A stretch of 64,000 nt of DNA, taken from the NCBI GenBank assembly GCA_943913645.1, contig CALTYZ010000011.1, positions 17,868 through 81,867 of the forward strand, written 5' to 3'. How positions within the stretch are numbered: position 1 is the stretch's first letter; each line of letters begins with the position of its first letter. Below are positions 45,200 through 52,357 of the stretch, piece after piece. The notes under the pieces were generated by a model that ran no database searches, had not been told where the DNA came from, and saw only the letters and a list, made by a program, of their open reading frames with translations. The position numbers and the translations under genes are program-made. Source of the DNA: an uncultured Corynebacterium sp. Its GTDB lineage: Bacteria > Actinomycetota > Actinomycetes > Mycobacteriales > Mycobacteriaceae.

Positions 45200-46423
45200 T
45201 TACTTACCGGCGATGAGTGGTGGCAGTGTGCCATACAGCCCGGAGCCGAACCACCATCCGCCAACTGCTACCCCGGCGGTGATCACGAGCGCCAGCGCCA
45301 CGAATATCGCGAAGCCGGCGCCGCGGCGGTTGCTGACAGGCGAGATGCGTGGTTTTTGCAGCGCCTGGGGTGGGGCTTGAAGCCCAGGCGGTGACGGTGG
45401 TTCCTGGGGTGCCGACACAGGGTAGTCACCCGGGTTCGGGTGGATAGCGGTGTCTGTGGCTGGGTGGTCGGTAGTCGTGGTGACAGTTGTTGTGGCGGCA
45501 TCGTTGCCGACACCTGTGTCACCAGTAGCTGGTGATTCTGCTGCCGCGCGGTGTGCCGCGGAGTTCTGCGGCGCCGGAACGATGTAATTGGGCAGGTCAA
45601 GCGCTTGTGCGACGTCGTCGAGCGCGGTGAGAAATTCCTGTGCATCGCGGAACCGATCCGCTGGCTGGCGAGCGGTAGCGGTTGCGACGAGTTCGTCGAA
45701 AAGCTTCGGCACCCCGTCGATGAATTGAGATGGTGCGGGCACATCAGCGTGGATGCGCGCATATGCGTGTGCCAGGGGAGTCTCGCCCGAAAACGGGGTA
45801 CGGCCGGTAAGGAGCTCGAACAAGAGGATGCCGGCGGAGTAGACGTCGGAGGCGGGGGTCATCGGTGAACCGTCAACCTGCTCTGGTGAGAGGTAGGACA
45901 CGGTGCCTACGATTTGCTCGCTGGAATGGCTGGCTTCAGCGGCAGCCCGGACGAGACCGAAATCAGCGAGCTTTACCCGGTGATCCGAGTCAATCAAGAC
46001 GTTGTCGGGTTTGATGTCGCGGTGAATCATCCCTTTGGAGTGCGCCACAGACAGTCCCGTCAACATTCCCCGCATGACGGCGGCGGCTGCGTGCGGGGGC
46101 ATCGGACCTCGTTCGTTCAACAGTTCGCGCAGCGTGCCACCGGTGATCAACTCCATGATGAGGTAGATCGTTTCGCCCTGCGCTGAGAAGTCGTAGACGT
46201 TGACCAAGTTTGGGTGGCTCAGCTGGGCCATGGCACGGGCTTCGCGCCGAAAGCGGTCACGAAACACCGGGTCGTGCACGTACTGTTCATGCATGACTTT
46301 GGCGGCGACCTCGCGGCCCAGACGCGTATCAATGCAGCGGTAAACCGTTGCCATCCCGCCGCGTGCGATGGGGCGGTCGATGACATACCGGTCTTCGAGA
46401 TGGTCTCCCACTGCTAATTGCAT
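45200..46423 (-). CDS. pknL: Serine/threonine protein kinase PknL
   Basis: This 407-aa transmembrane kinase has an N-terminal Hanks-type domain: the ATP loop in IARGGMATVYRC, Lys in VAAKVM, HRDIKPDNVL and DFGLVRAAAEASHSSEQIVGTVSYLSPEQ, an activation loop rich in Ser. A Pro/Thr-rich juxtamembrane segment and one helix near the C-terminus (FAIFVALALVITAGVAVGGWW) follow, with only a short outer tail; no PASTA repeats are present. The ATG at 46423 has CATACT 6 nt upstream. The divergent gene encodes an Rv2175c-type protein, the known substrate of mycobacterial PknL. Confidence 0.93.
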   Translation of the reverse strand: MQLAVGDHLEDRYVIDRPIARGGMATVYRCIDTRLGREVAAKVMHEQYVHDPVFRDRFRREARAMAQLSHPNLVNVYDFSAQGETIYLIMELITGGTLRELLNERGPMPPHAAAAVMRGMLTGLSVAHSKGMIHRDIKPDNVLIDSDHRVKLADFGLVRAAAEASHSSEQIVGTVSYLSPEQVDGSPMTPASDVYSAGILLFELLTGRTPFSGETPLAHAYARIHADVPAPSQFIDGVPKLFDELVATATARQPADRFRDAQEFLTALDDVAQALDLPNYIVPAPQNSAAHRAAAESPATGDTGVGNDAATTTVTTTTDHPATDTAIHPNPGDYPVSAPQEPPSPPGLQAPPQALQKPRISPVSNRRGAGFAIFVALALVITAGVAVGGWWFGSGLYGTLPPLIAGK

Positions 46424-46429
46424 GCACCT

Positions 46430-46435
46430 AGTATG
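46430..46435 (-). promoter_or_regulatory. -10 box of a probable leaderless pknL promoter
   Basis: CATACT on the minus strand, 6 nt before the ATG at 46423. Confidence 0.4.
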
Positions 46436-46476
46436 GTCACCCTGCACGAAGATAGCCACCACCGCACTACACTCAC

Positions 46477-46482
46477 TACACT
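46477..46482 (+). promoter_or_regulatory. -10 box of a probable leaderless promoter (Rv2175c-like gene)
   Basis: TACACT lies 8 nt before the GTG at 46491; another TACACT is at 46468-46473. Confidence 0.45.
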
Positions 46483-46490
46483 TCGGTGGT

Positions 46491-46865
46491 GTGACAACCT
46501 CGCAACAGCAGCAACCGACGCTTGAAACACTTCTTGAAGGTGAAAAGCTCCTCCCGCTTCCAGACGTCGCCGAGATACTCGGTGTGCCAGTGACCCGCGT
46601 CCACGATATTGTCAACGCGGGCAAGCTGGTGATCTACCGCAAGGATGGAGTGAAGTACATTCCCGCACTCCTGTTAGGCGACGGTGAGTTATCGAAGTTT
46701 GTCGGTGGAGCAATCACAGTGCTTCTCGACGGCGGCTTTGCAGCCGACGAAATCTTGTCCTACCTCTTCACCCCTGATGCGTCGCTGCCAGGGCGCCCGA
46801 TTGATGCGCTCCATGGTCACGGGGCTCGCGAAGTGATCCGGCGGGCTCAAGCAATGGCGTTTTAG
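46491..46865 (+). CDS. Rv2175c-like DNA-binding protein
   Basis: This 124-aa protein has a Gln/Thr N-terminus carrying possible phospho-acceptor threonines (MTTSQQQQPTLETLL). A helix-turn-helix of MerR/excisionase type follows (LPDVAEILGVPVTRVHDIVNAGKLVIYRKDGVKYIP), then a C-terminal helical part ending REVIRRAQAMAF as in Rv2175c. In mycobacteria PknL phosphorylates this protein and reduces its DNA binding. The pair is divergent here, which supports the same relation. Its 3' end overlaps mptA on the other strand by 98 bp. Confidence 0.9.
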   Translation: MTTSQQQQPTLETLLEGEKLLPLPDVAEILGVPVTRVHDIVNAGKLVIYRKDGVKYIPALLLGDGELSKFVGGAITVLLDGGFAADEILSYLFTPDASLPGRPIDALHGHGAREVIRRAQAMAF

Positions 46866-48354
46866 TAGCTGCCAAAAAGCCGATGATCGGGGCGGCGAGT
46901 AAAAACCACGGGTCGTAGAGCCTGTGGTTTCCCCCGCCGAGAAATGCAAGCGCGATCACGGTCGATGCGCCCACCAGCAATTTGTTTAGCCACCGCGGTG
47001 CGTTCACAACTCCGGCGAGGGTGAGCAGAGACACGTAGTACCACGGCAAGGTGACTGTGTTGGCAGTGAACGCAACGGCATAGGCGGTGGTTGCACCACT
47101 CAGCGCACGTCGATCATTTGCCACGAGTGCGGCGTTGACAACCGGTCGAAACACCCACCATGACGCGATGAGGCCAGCAAGCATGACCAAAGAGAACACT
47201 GTGCGTGTGGCCGCGAGTGCGGTGTTGAAGCTAAACGCAGGTTCGACAAGCTGGATAAACGGTGTGACTAGTTCAGCGGCCAGCGTTGGTACAGCCAGCG
47301 GATTGACCACCTTAGTATTGCCGGAAACAGCCCTGACCCACCCCCAGTTCGAACCGGAGGCAACGGTGACCAGGTGAATAACAGCCACGGTTACGCCGAG
47401 TGCCCACGCTCCCGCAACGAGGAACAAGCCGGTGAGGCGCACGGTGCTGGCAGTGCTGCCGGTGCCATCGGTGCTATTGCAGCGGCGTAAACGGTCGAGG
47501 ATCATCCACACCGTAAACGGCAGGACGATCGCAGCGGTAGCCTTCAACGACACCGCCAGTGCGATCAGCGCTACTGCGGCAGTGATCGCGATTGCTTCGG
47601 ACCCCCGCGAGCCGGTGGGGAAGGTCGATCCTCGGGAGGAAAGCAGCACAACAAGGCCGAGGCTGACCAACCCCACCATCAGCGCCTCATTATGCATGCC
47701 GCCGATGAGGTGGAGCAGCACGACCGGATTTGCAGCACCAAGCCACAGCGCGAAGGCGGGGTTTGACCCTAAGCAGACCGCGATCCGTGGCAGTGACCAG
47801 ACGATGAGCACAAAACCTGCCACGGCGAGAAGTCGAAATGCTATAACTCCCGCAGTGATGTTCTCACCAGTAATGCTAGTGACTGCTTTGCCAAGCCAAA
47901 GATGCAGCGGCCCGTACGGGGTAGTGGTGTTTCGCCAATCGTGAGAAACCTCCCACAGGTAGTTTCCTGGGTTAGCCGCGGGACCGTAGACGTATGGGTC
48001 GACGCCATCGCGGTGCATCGCACCTTGAACAAGATAGGAGTAGACATCCCGGGACATGATGGGCGCACTCAACGCGAGTGGACCGGCCCACAGCCACGTG
48101 GCGTGCCGCATCTGAGCACCTGTGCGACACACACGCCCGAGCAGAAGCCAAGCAATAACGAGAGCGACTACACCTAACGTGAGCAGGACTTCCATCAGGG
48201 CGCGCCCGTGCCCAAAGGTCAGGAATTTGAGACCGGCCTGCTCCATGAGCCCGCCGCGGTAACGGGTCGCGCCGGCACCATACGAACCGATTGCGATCGC
48301 TATTGATGCGGCGATGCCAAGTGCGACCGGACGGCGCAGCACAACCAGCATCAC
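46768..48354 (-). CDS. mptA: Alpha-1,6-mannopyranosyltransferase MptA (GT-C)
   Basis: MptA extends the alpha-1,6-mannan backbone of lipomannan on the outer membrane face, using polyprenyl-phosphomannose. The 528-aa protein has about a dozen helices, with the catalytic acidic motif in the first large loop (APIMSRDVYSYLVQG), TTPYGPLHLWLG, and LPWYYVSLL late in the chain. Its ATG overlaps the idsA stop by 4 bp. The last 33 codons, after AATKTPLL, lie antisense to the Rv2175c-like gene. Confidence 0.88.
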   Translation of the reverse strand: MMLVVLRRPVALGIAASIAIAIGSYGAGATRYRGGLMEQAGLKFLTFGHGRALMEVLLTLGVVALVIAWLLLGRVCRTGAQMRHATWLWAGPLALSAPIMSRDVYSYLVQGAMHRDGVDPYVYGPAANPGNYLWEVSHDWRNTTTPYGPLHLWLGKAVTSITGENITAGVIAFRLLAVAGFVLIVWSLPRIAVCLGSNPAFALWLGAANPVVLLHLIGGMHNEALMVGLVSLGLVVLLSSRGSTFPTGSRGSEAIAITAAVALIALAVSLKATAAIVLPFTVWMILDRLRRCNSTDGTGSTASTVRLTGLFLVAGAWALGVTVAVIHLVTVASGSNWGWVRAVSGNTKVVNPLAVPTLAAELVTPFIQLVEPAFSFNTALAATRTVFSLVMLAGLIASWWVFRPVVNAALVANDRRALSGATTAYAVAFTANTVTLPWYYVSLLTLAGVVNAPRWLNKLLVGASTVIALAFLGGGNHRLYDPWFLLAAPIIGFLAATKTPLLEPAGSLREPRDHGAHQSGALAATHQG

Positions 48355-49457
48355 ATCCGCCGCTCAGTAGAAGAGATAGCCAAGCCGCGGAGTACCTCGG
48401 CGATATTCGGATCGATATCAGCCTGCTCCAAGTGGGCGAGGCCTGAGGCAGTGAGCGCCGCGATTTTTTCTTCCACAGCATCAACAGCACCAGATTCGCG
48501 GATGAGCTCGGCAAGCCGGGCGACCTGCTGCGGCTGTGTTGCTACTCCAATACCTGCGCGCAGCTCGCTTGCAGCCGGAGAGTTCACCGCGTCAAGCAGG
48601 TTTAACGCAGATGCGTATAACACGGTGCGCTTGCCTTCGCGGATGTCGTCGCCAGCTGGCTTCCCGGTGATGGTGGAGTCACCGAAAACGCCGAGGATAT
48701 CGTCGCGAAGCTGAAAGGCCACGCCGATGTCTCGGCCATATCCGCGGAATGCTGCGATGATGGCCGGGGAGGCACCCGCGAGTGCCGCCCCGAGATGCAG
48801 CGGGCGCTCAATGGTGTACGCAGCGGTTTTGAACCGGTTGACCTGGTCTGCCATCTCGACTGATTCGCTTCCTTGCGCTTCAAGCATGATGTCAAGAATC
48901 TGCCCGCCGATAACCTCGGTGCGCATCCCGCGCCAGGGCTCCTCGGCGCGCTCCAACGCCGCAGTTGAGACACCTGAACGACGCCATAAGTCATCCGCCC
49001 AGACAAGGGCTAAATCGCCGATGAGAAGAGCCTGGTGCTGGCCGAACGCGGCCGCGTCACCACGGTAGCCGCGCTTCCGGTGCATGGCTTCAACAGCCCG
49101 GTGCACGGTGGGGCTGCCGCGCCGGGTGTCGGATGCGTCGATAAGATCATCGTGGATGAGCGCACACGCTTGGATGAACTCAAGGGAACTGACTGCGCGC
49201 AAAACTGCCTCCGGTGCTTCCTCCCCGGCGTTGAGCCCGCCGCCTCCGACGAAACCAACCCACCCGTAGATGGGACGAACCCGCTTACCACCGCCGAGGA
49301 CGAAACGCTTCAGTTGTGCAACGGCTTCACTGACTGCGGTGCCTAGCTTGGCAACTTCAGTATCACGCGCGGCCAGGAATTGGGTGAGGTGGTCTGCTAC
49401 CGCCTCGCGGACGTGCTGAAGATCAACACCATCGTGGTCTAAGCCATGGTGGTCCAA
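48351..49457 (-). CDS. idsA: Polyprenyl (geranylgeranyl-type) diphosphate synthase
   Basis: This 368-aa trans-prenyltransferase condenses isopentenyl diphosphate with allylic diphosphates. Both aspartate-rich motifs are clear: IHDDLIDASDTRRG and QLRDDILGVFGD. In corynebacteria IdsA is the main short-chain prenyl diphosphate synthase. The start is TTG at 49457 with AAGGAG 5 nt upstream; I see no better ATG or GTG. mptA overlaps its stop, so prenyl supply and a polyprenyl-phosphate-dependent mannosyltransferase are co-transcribed. Confidence 0.94.
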   Translation of the reverse strand: MDHHGLDHDGVDLQHVREAVADHLTQFLAARDTEVAKLGTAVSEAVAQLKRFVLGGGKRVRPIYGWVGFVGGGGLNAGEEAPEAVLRAVSSLEFIQACALIHDDLIDASDTRRGSPTVHRAVEAMHRKRGYRGDAAAFGQHQALLIGDLALVWADDLWRRSGVSTAALERAEEPWRGMRTEVIGGQILDIMLEAQGSESVEMADQVNRFKTAAYTIERPLHLGAALAGASPAIIAAFRGYGRDIGVAFQLRDDILGVFGDSTITGKPAGDDIREGKRTVLYASALNLLDAVNSPAASELRAGIGVATQPQQVARLAELIRESGAVDAVEEKIAALTASGLAHLEQADIDPNIAEVLRGLAISSTERRM

Positions 49458-49562
49458 GAAGGCTCCTTACATGATTGACATGATTGAGGCCCAGCCCGTT
49501 GGGGCAGCAACGAGTTGGCGCGTACACAGTGCAAATTATGTGTTGAGGGCACTGCCTCAACC

Positions 49563-50159
49563 CTACTCGTAGCTGGAGCTTTCAAGCCCTGGTGTGGTAG
49601 TTGCTTGCAAAGGCAGCGGCCGGCCCAGGATGGCAAACGGGCGGTCATCACCCGGGTAGAGGAATCCACGAGCGATATCTGCAAAACCGTACTTACGGTA
49701 GAGCGAGAAAGCATTGTTCGCTTCTCCCGGAACCTCCGGCGTAGACAGCAACGCCCACTCTGCCGGCACTAACCGGAGGAGTTCAGTAAGCAGGGTGGCC
49801 CCGATTCCTTCACCCTGCCGGGCGGGAAGAACGTGAATCTCTGCTACCTCGAAGTAGCTCTTCAAGATCGCCTCGTGCTCTTTGGTGATGCCTCCAGATC
49901 CGCGCATGCTGCGTTGCAGCTGCCGGTCCCACCAGCGATCTCGGCTACCAAGAAACCCGTATGCCACACCGACCACGTGCTCGGCTGAGATCGCCGCGAT
50001 TGCAGTAAACCCGGGCCAACGTACTTCACTTCGCCACACGCGGATCCGCTGGTCCCGTAGTGAGGGGTTGTATTGCATCGCGGCGATGTAGATGTCTACA
50101 AGTTCGGGCACAAGCAGGGAGTATTCACCAGGGCTAAGCCTGCGAATTTCAACTGTCAC
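49563..50159 (-). CDS. GNAT family N-acetyltransferase
   Basis: This 198-aa GNAT-fold protein has the acetyl-CoA loop RQGEGIGATLLTELLRLV and the later NNAFSLYRKYGFADI segment typical of the fold. The substrate is unknown. It precedes idsA by 105 bp on the same strand. The GTG at 50159 follows a purine-rich GAGGGG at short distance. Its start faces the HEPN gene across a 155-bp gap that holds a LexA-like palindrome. Confidence 0.85.
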   Translation of the reverse strand: MTVEIRRLSPGEYSLLVPELVDIYIAAMQYNPSLRDQRIRVWRSEVRWPGFTAIAAISAEHVVGVAYGFLGSRDRWWDRQLQRSMRGSGGITKEHEAILKSYFEVAEIHVLPARQGEGIGATLLTELLRLVPAEWALLSTPEVPGEANNAFSLYRKYGFADIARGFLYPGDDRPFAILGRPLPLQATTTPGLESSSYE

Positions 50160-50231
50160 CCCCTCACCTAACCACGGCAGGGTCTGTGAGGTGACTATTT
50201 TTCATAACAAAATTACACCCACTGCGTTGCT

Positions 50232-50249
50232 ATAGAACATATGTTCTAT
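50232..50249. promoter_or_regulatory. LexA (SOS) box-like palindrome
   Basis: ATAGAACATATGTTCTAT is an 18-bp perfect palindrome with the GAAC-N4-GTTC core of Gram-positive LexA boxes (core 50235-50246). It is 66 bp before the HEPN gene start and 73 bp before the divergent GNAT start, in promoter position for either. Confidence 0.7.
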
Positions 50250-50314
50250 TCGGGTCATGGAAATGTCGAAAGCGAGTTCTACAGTGTGGACATGGTTTGG
50301 AAGGGAGGAAGACA

Positions 50315-50749
50315 GTGAGCAGCGTGATTTCGGCAACAACTAGCAAGGCATACGGGGCAGCTGTGAAACCATCGCGCCGCGATGCCTTTTTAGCCGCCGC
50401 AGAGCAATTGCTTGCTGCGGCAGACCGTGAAATGGACACCGGGGCGGTTGATCTTGCAATGGAATATGCATATCGCGCCGCGCTGCGCATTGCGGGGGCG
50501 GTCAACGCGGACTCGGCAGTGCTTCGCAAGCGTAAGCGTCTCCCGACCAGCGCCTGGGACAAGCTGGCGCTCACGGGGGCCCAGGGAAAGATGTGGGCGG
50601 CCCGGTTGCAAACTTTTTCTGGCCAGCGCGGTCGGGTTGCCTCAGGTCTTGATCAGCGGCCCGATCCAGTAATCGTCCAGCGATTACTGGATACAACGAA
50701 GGCGTTTTATCTCGAGGTGCATCCGGGGGAAGTGCCTACCGCCGCCTAA
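50315..50749 (+). CDS. SAV_6107-type HEPN domain protein
   Basis: This 144-aa all-alpha protein resembles the actinobacterial SAV_6107 family of HEPN proteins: AAEQLLAAADREMDTGAVDLAMEYAYRAALRIAGAV, then a basic segment RKRKRLPTSAWDKLAL. HEPN folds occur in toxins, nucleotide-binding proteins and RNases. The RX4-6H active site is not evident here, so nuclease action is not supported. The GTG at 50315 has GGGAGGA upstream. A LexA-like box in its promoter suggests DNA-damage induction. Confidence 0.75.
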   Translation: MSSVISATTSKAYGAAVKPSRRDAFLAAAEQLLAAADREMDTGAVDLAMEYAYRAALRIAGAVNADSAVLRKRKRLPTSAWDKLALTGAQGKMWAARLQTFSGQRGRVASGLDQRPDPVIVQRLLDTTKAFYLEVHPGEVPTAA

Positions 50750-50758
50750 CTGTTATGC

Positions 50759-50817
50759 GACGATGTTTTTTACGGGAACAAACCGGCTACGATAGCCGTT
50801 GTCATAAAAACATCGTC
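50759..50817. repeat. Nested inverted repeat before the DUF3040 gene
   Basis: GACGATGTTTTT (50759-50770) and AAAAACATCGTC (50806-50817) are perfect 12-bp inverted arms. Between them is a second hairpin, CGGCTA-CGA-TAGCCG (50784-50798), that includes a possible -10 TACGAT. It fits an operator around a promoter better than a terminator. Confidence 0.6.
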
Positions 50818-50844
50818 CGCTTTGGAAGCTGTGGAGTAGATTTC

Positions 50845-51237
50845 GTGTCCCTTTCTGAGCAAGAACAGCGCGCGCTGCGCGAGATTGAGCAGTCGCTTTT
50901 CGCAGAGGACCCCAAGTTTGGTAGCAGTGTCGCCCAGCCGACTGGTTTTGGTCCATCCGTCGCCACCGGAAAGGTGACAATGCGGAGCGCGGCACTGCTC
51001 GTGCTGGGGCTTGTGCTGCTCATTGGCGGTGTAGCGCTTGCCGCACTCAATATTTGGGCGGTCGTGCTGAGTTTAGTTGGCTTCGGTGTCATGATGCTCG
51101 GTGGGATTATGGCGTTGCGTACTCCGGCAACTGCGGTCACGCAGCCTGCCTTCGGAACGCAGTCCCCACGGCCCCGCTCGCAGCGCACTACGACGATGGA
51201 GGAGAACTTCCGCCGCCGCTTCGAGGACCGCCAGTAG
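50845..51237 (+). CDS. DUF3040 membrane protein
   Basis: This 130-aa protein begins with the family signature LSEQEQRALREIEQSLFAEDPKF, has two membrane helices (about residues 49-68 and 73-91) and a charged tail. DUF3040 proteins lie just upstream of the dcw cluster in many actinobacteria; function is unknown. The GTG at 50845 has GGAG 8 nt upstream. The open frame from 50755 crosses the inverted repeat and is rejected. A terminator follows. Confidence 0.88.
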   Translation: MSLSEQEQRALREIEQSLFAEDPKFGSSVAQPTGFGPSVATGKVTMRSAALLVLGLVLLIGGVALAALNIWAVVLSLVGFGVMMLGGIMALRTPATAVTQPAFGTQSPRPRSQRTTTMEENFRRRFEDRQ

Positions 51238-51286
51238 CGCCCGTCCACGACTGTTCGCCACTGCTTCTCGGTAACGTTTCATCTCT

Positions 51287-51320
51287 AGGCGCCTTCCTCG
51301 TTTGAGGAAGGCGCTTTTTC
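51287..51320 (+). terminator. Rho-independent terminator after the DUF3040 gene
   Basis: GCGCCTTCCTC (51289-51299) and GAGGAAGGCGC (51304-51314) form an 11-bp stem with a 4-nt loop followed by TTTTT. Confidence 0.92.
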
Positions 51321-51346
51321 TCTGCTCGCTCTGGGGCGGATGTGCT

Positions 51347-51383
51347 CCCACTTTTCCCCACATCGGCGCCCACTGTGCCCCAC
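51347..51383 (-). promoter_or_regulatory. Four reversed MraZ-like repeats
   Basis: CCCAC (GTGGG on the minus strand) occurs at 51347, 51357, 51369 and 51379, spaced 10, 12 and 10 bp. This is the reverse orientation of the copies next to mraZ. Confidence 0.5.
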
Positions 51384-51596
51384 TGCTGAATGCAACTGGC
51401 ACTTTTCGGTGTATGGGCGACATTGTTACCTGTAAAACGCTGCATCGAATTTAGAAAACTGCCAAAAAATGGGAAGCGGATGGGGCCAAAGTGACTTAAG
51501 GGGTGTGAGGGTACGGGTGTGTCGCCACATTTTAAAGCCTATCAACCTGCGGAAATATAATTATTTCCACAAATATCGGCGTCTGATCTGGCTTCG

Positions 51597-51622
51597 GTGG
51601 GGCAAAGTGGGTTAAAGTGGGG
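51597..51622 (+). promoter_or_regulatory. Three MraZ operator repeats
   Basis: GTGGGG, GTGGGT and GTGGGG start at 51597, 51607 and 51617, an exact 10-bp period with AAA before the second and third. This is the form of MraZ autoregulatory sites (TGGGN or AAAGTGK repeats with 10-bp period in other bacteria). Confidence 0.75.
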
Positions 51623-51732
51623 GCCAGCGGAGAGCTGTGATGCCCATCTTGACTACGTGGGCGGCATGGTTCGAAGCTTCGAGAAAAACTGCATTGCCTG
51701 AGTCCGATGGTGAGGGAAAGGTGGGTAGCCCT

Positions 51733-52167
51733 ATGTTTTTGGGGACCTACACTCCCAAGCTTGATGACAAAGGGCGCCTGACACTGCCCGCCAAGTTTCG
51801 TGAAGACTTGGCGGACGGTCTGATGGTGACGAAGGGGCAAGACCACTCCCTTGCGGTCTATCCCCGCGAGGAGTTCGCTGCACGTGCCCGCAAGGCGGCG
51901 GCGGCGTCTCGCACCAACCCAAAGGCGCGTGCGTTCATCCGCAACCTCGCTTCCAGCGCGGATGAGCAGACGCTTGATGGGTCAGGTCGCATCACGTTGT
52001 CGCCGGCGCACCGTGAATACGCAAATCTTTCCAAAGAGTGCGTGGTCATTGGCTCTGTTGATTTTCTCGAGATCTGGGACGCAGCGTCCTGGGCGCAATA
52101 TCAAGAAGAAACGGAAGCTGCCTTCTCGGCGGCGGACGATGATGACATTCTCTCCGGCCTGCTTTAG
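51733..52167 (+). CDS. mraZ: Transcriptional regulator MraZ
   Basis: MraZ is an AbrB-fold, ring-forming DNA-binding protein that represses the division and wall cluster from direct repeats upstream of its own gene. The 144-aa protein has both half-domains: [23 protein letters not shown] and the second [18 protein letters not shown]. The ATG at 51733 gives the family N-terminus; a GTG at 51721 would add four residues but lacks spacing to its ribosome binding site. Operator repeats lie 111-136 bp upstream. Confidence 0.95.
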   Translation: MFLGTYTPKLDDKGRLTLPAKFREDLADGLMVTKGQDHSLAVYPREEFAARARKAAAASRTNPKARAFIRNLASSADEQTLDGSGRITLSPAHREYANLSKECVVIGSVDFLEIWDAASWAQYQEETEAAFSAADDDDILSGLL

Positions 52168-52216
52168 GGATTGACTACCCCGCTGCAGGCACTTGACTAC
52201 TGACGGAGAGCGTGTA

Positions 52217-52281
52217 CGGACTCTGTCCGGAGCGTGGAGCTTCTCTGGTGTACTTCCCCGACATCAGATCAGCCGCTCCGG
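52217..52281 (+). promoter_or_regulatory. Two mutually exclusive stem-loops in the mraZ-rsmH gap
   Basis: CGGAC-TCT-GTCCG (52217-52229) and CCGGAGCG...CGCTCCGG (52227-52234 with 52274-52281) share bases 52227-52229, so only one can form fully. No T run follows either. The pair could form a small leader switch before rsmH. Confidence 0.4.
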
Positions 52282-52357
52282 GCAGGGTTCTACCCGCTTT
52301 CCCCTCCAAGGGAATTAAAGCTCATGGCACGAATCACTGTAAGGGGTGAGACCCGGG

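Larger units (their letters stand above)
51321..51732. other. 412-bp mraZ upstream region with three repeat clusters
   Basis: No gene is seen between the terminator and mraZ. The region holds three groups of G-rich pentamers with about 10-bp spacing: four reversed copies (51347-51383), a degenerate forward set (51480-51503) and three forward copies (51597-51622). An A+T-rich block near 51543-51576 (ATATAATTATTT) could hold promoter elements. Confidence 0.7.

Noticed and set aside
50315..50749. HEPN protein as a toxin with an adjacent antitoxin
   Set aside because: No MNT-type nucleotidyltransferase partner lies beside it and the RX4-6H nuclease motif is not evident.
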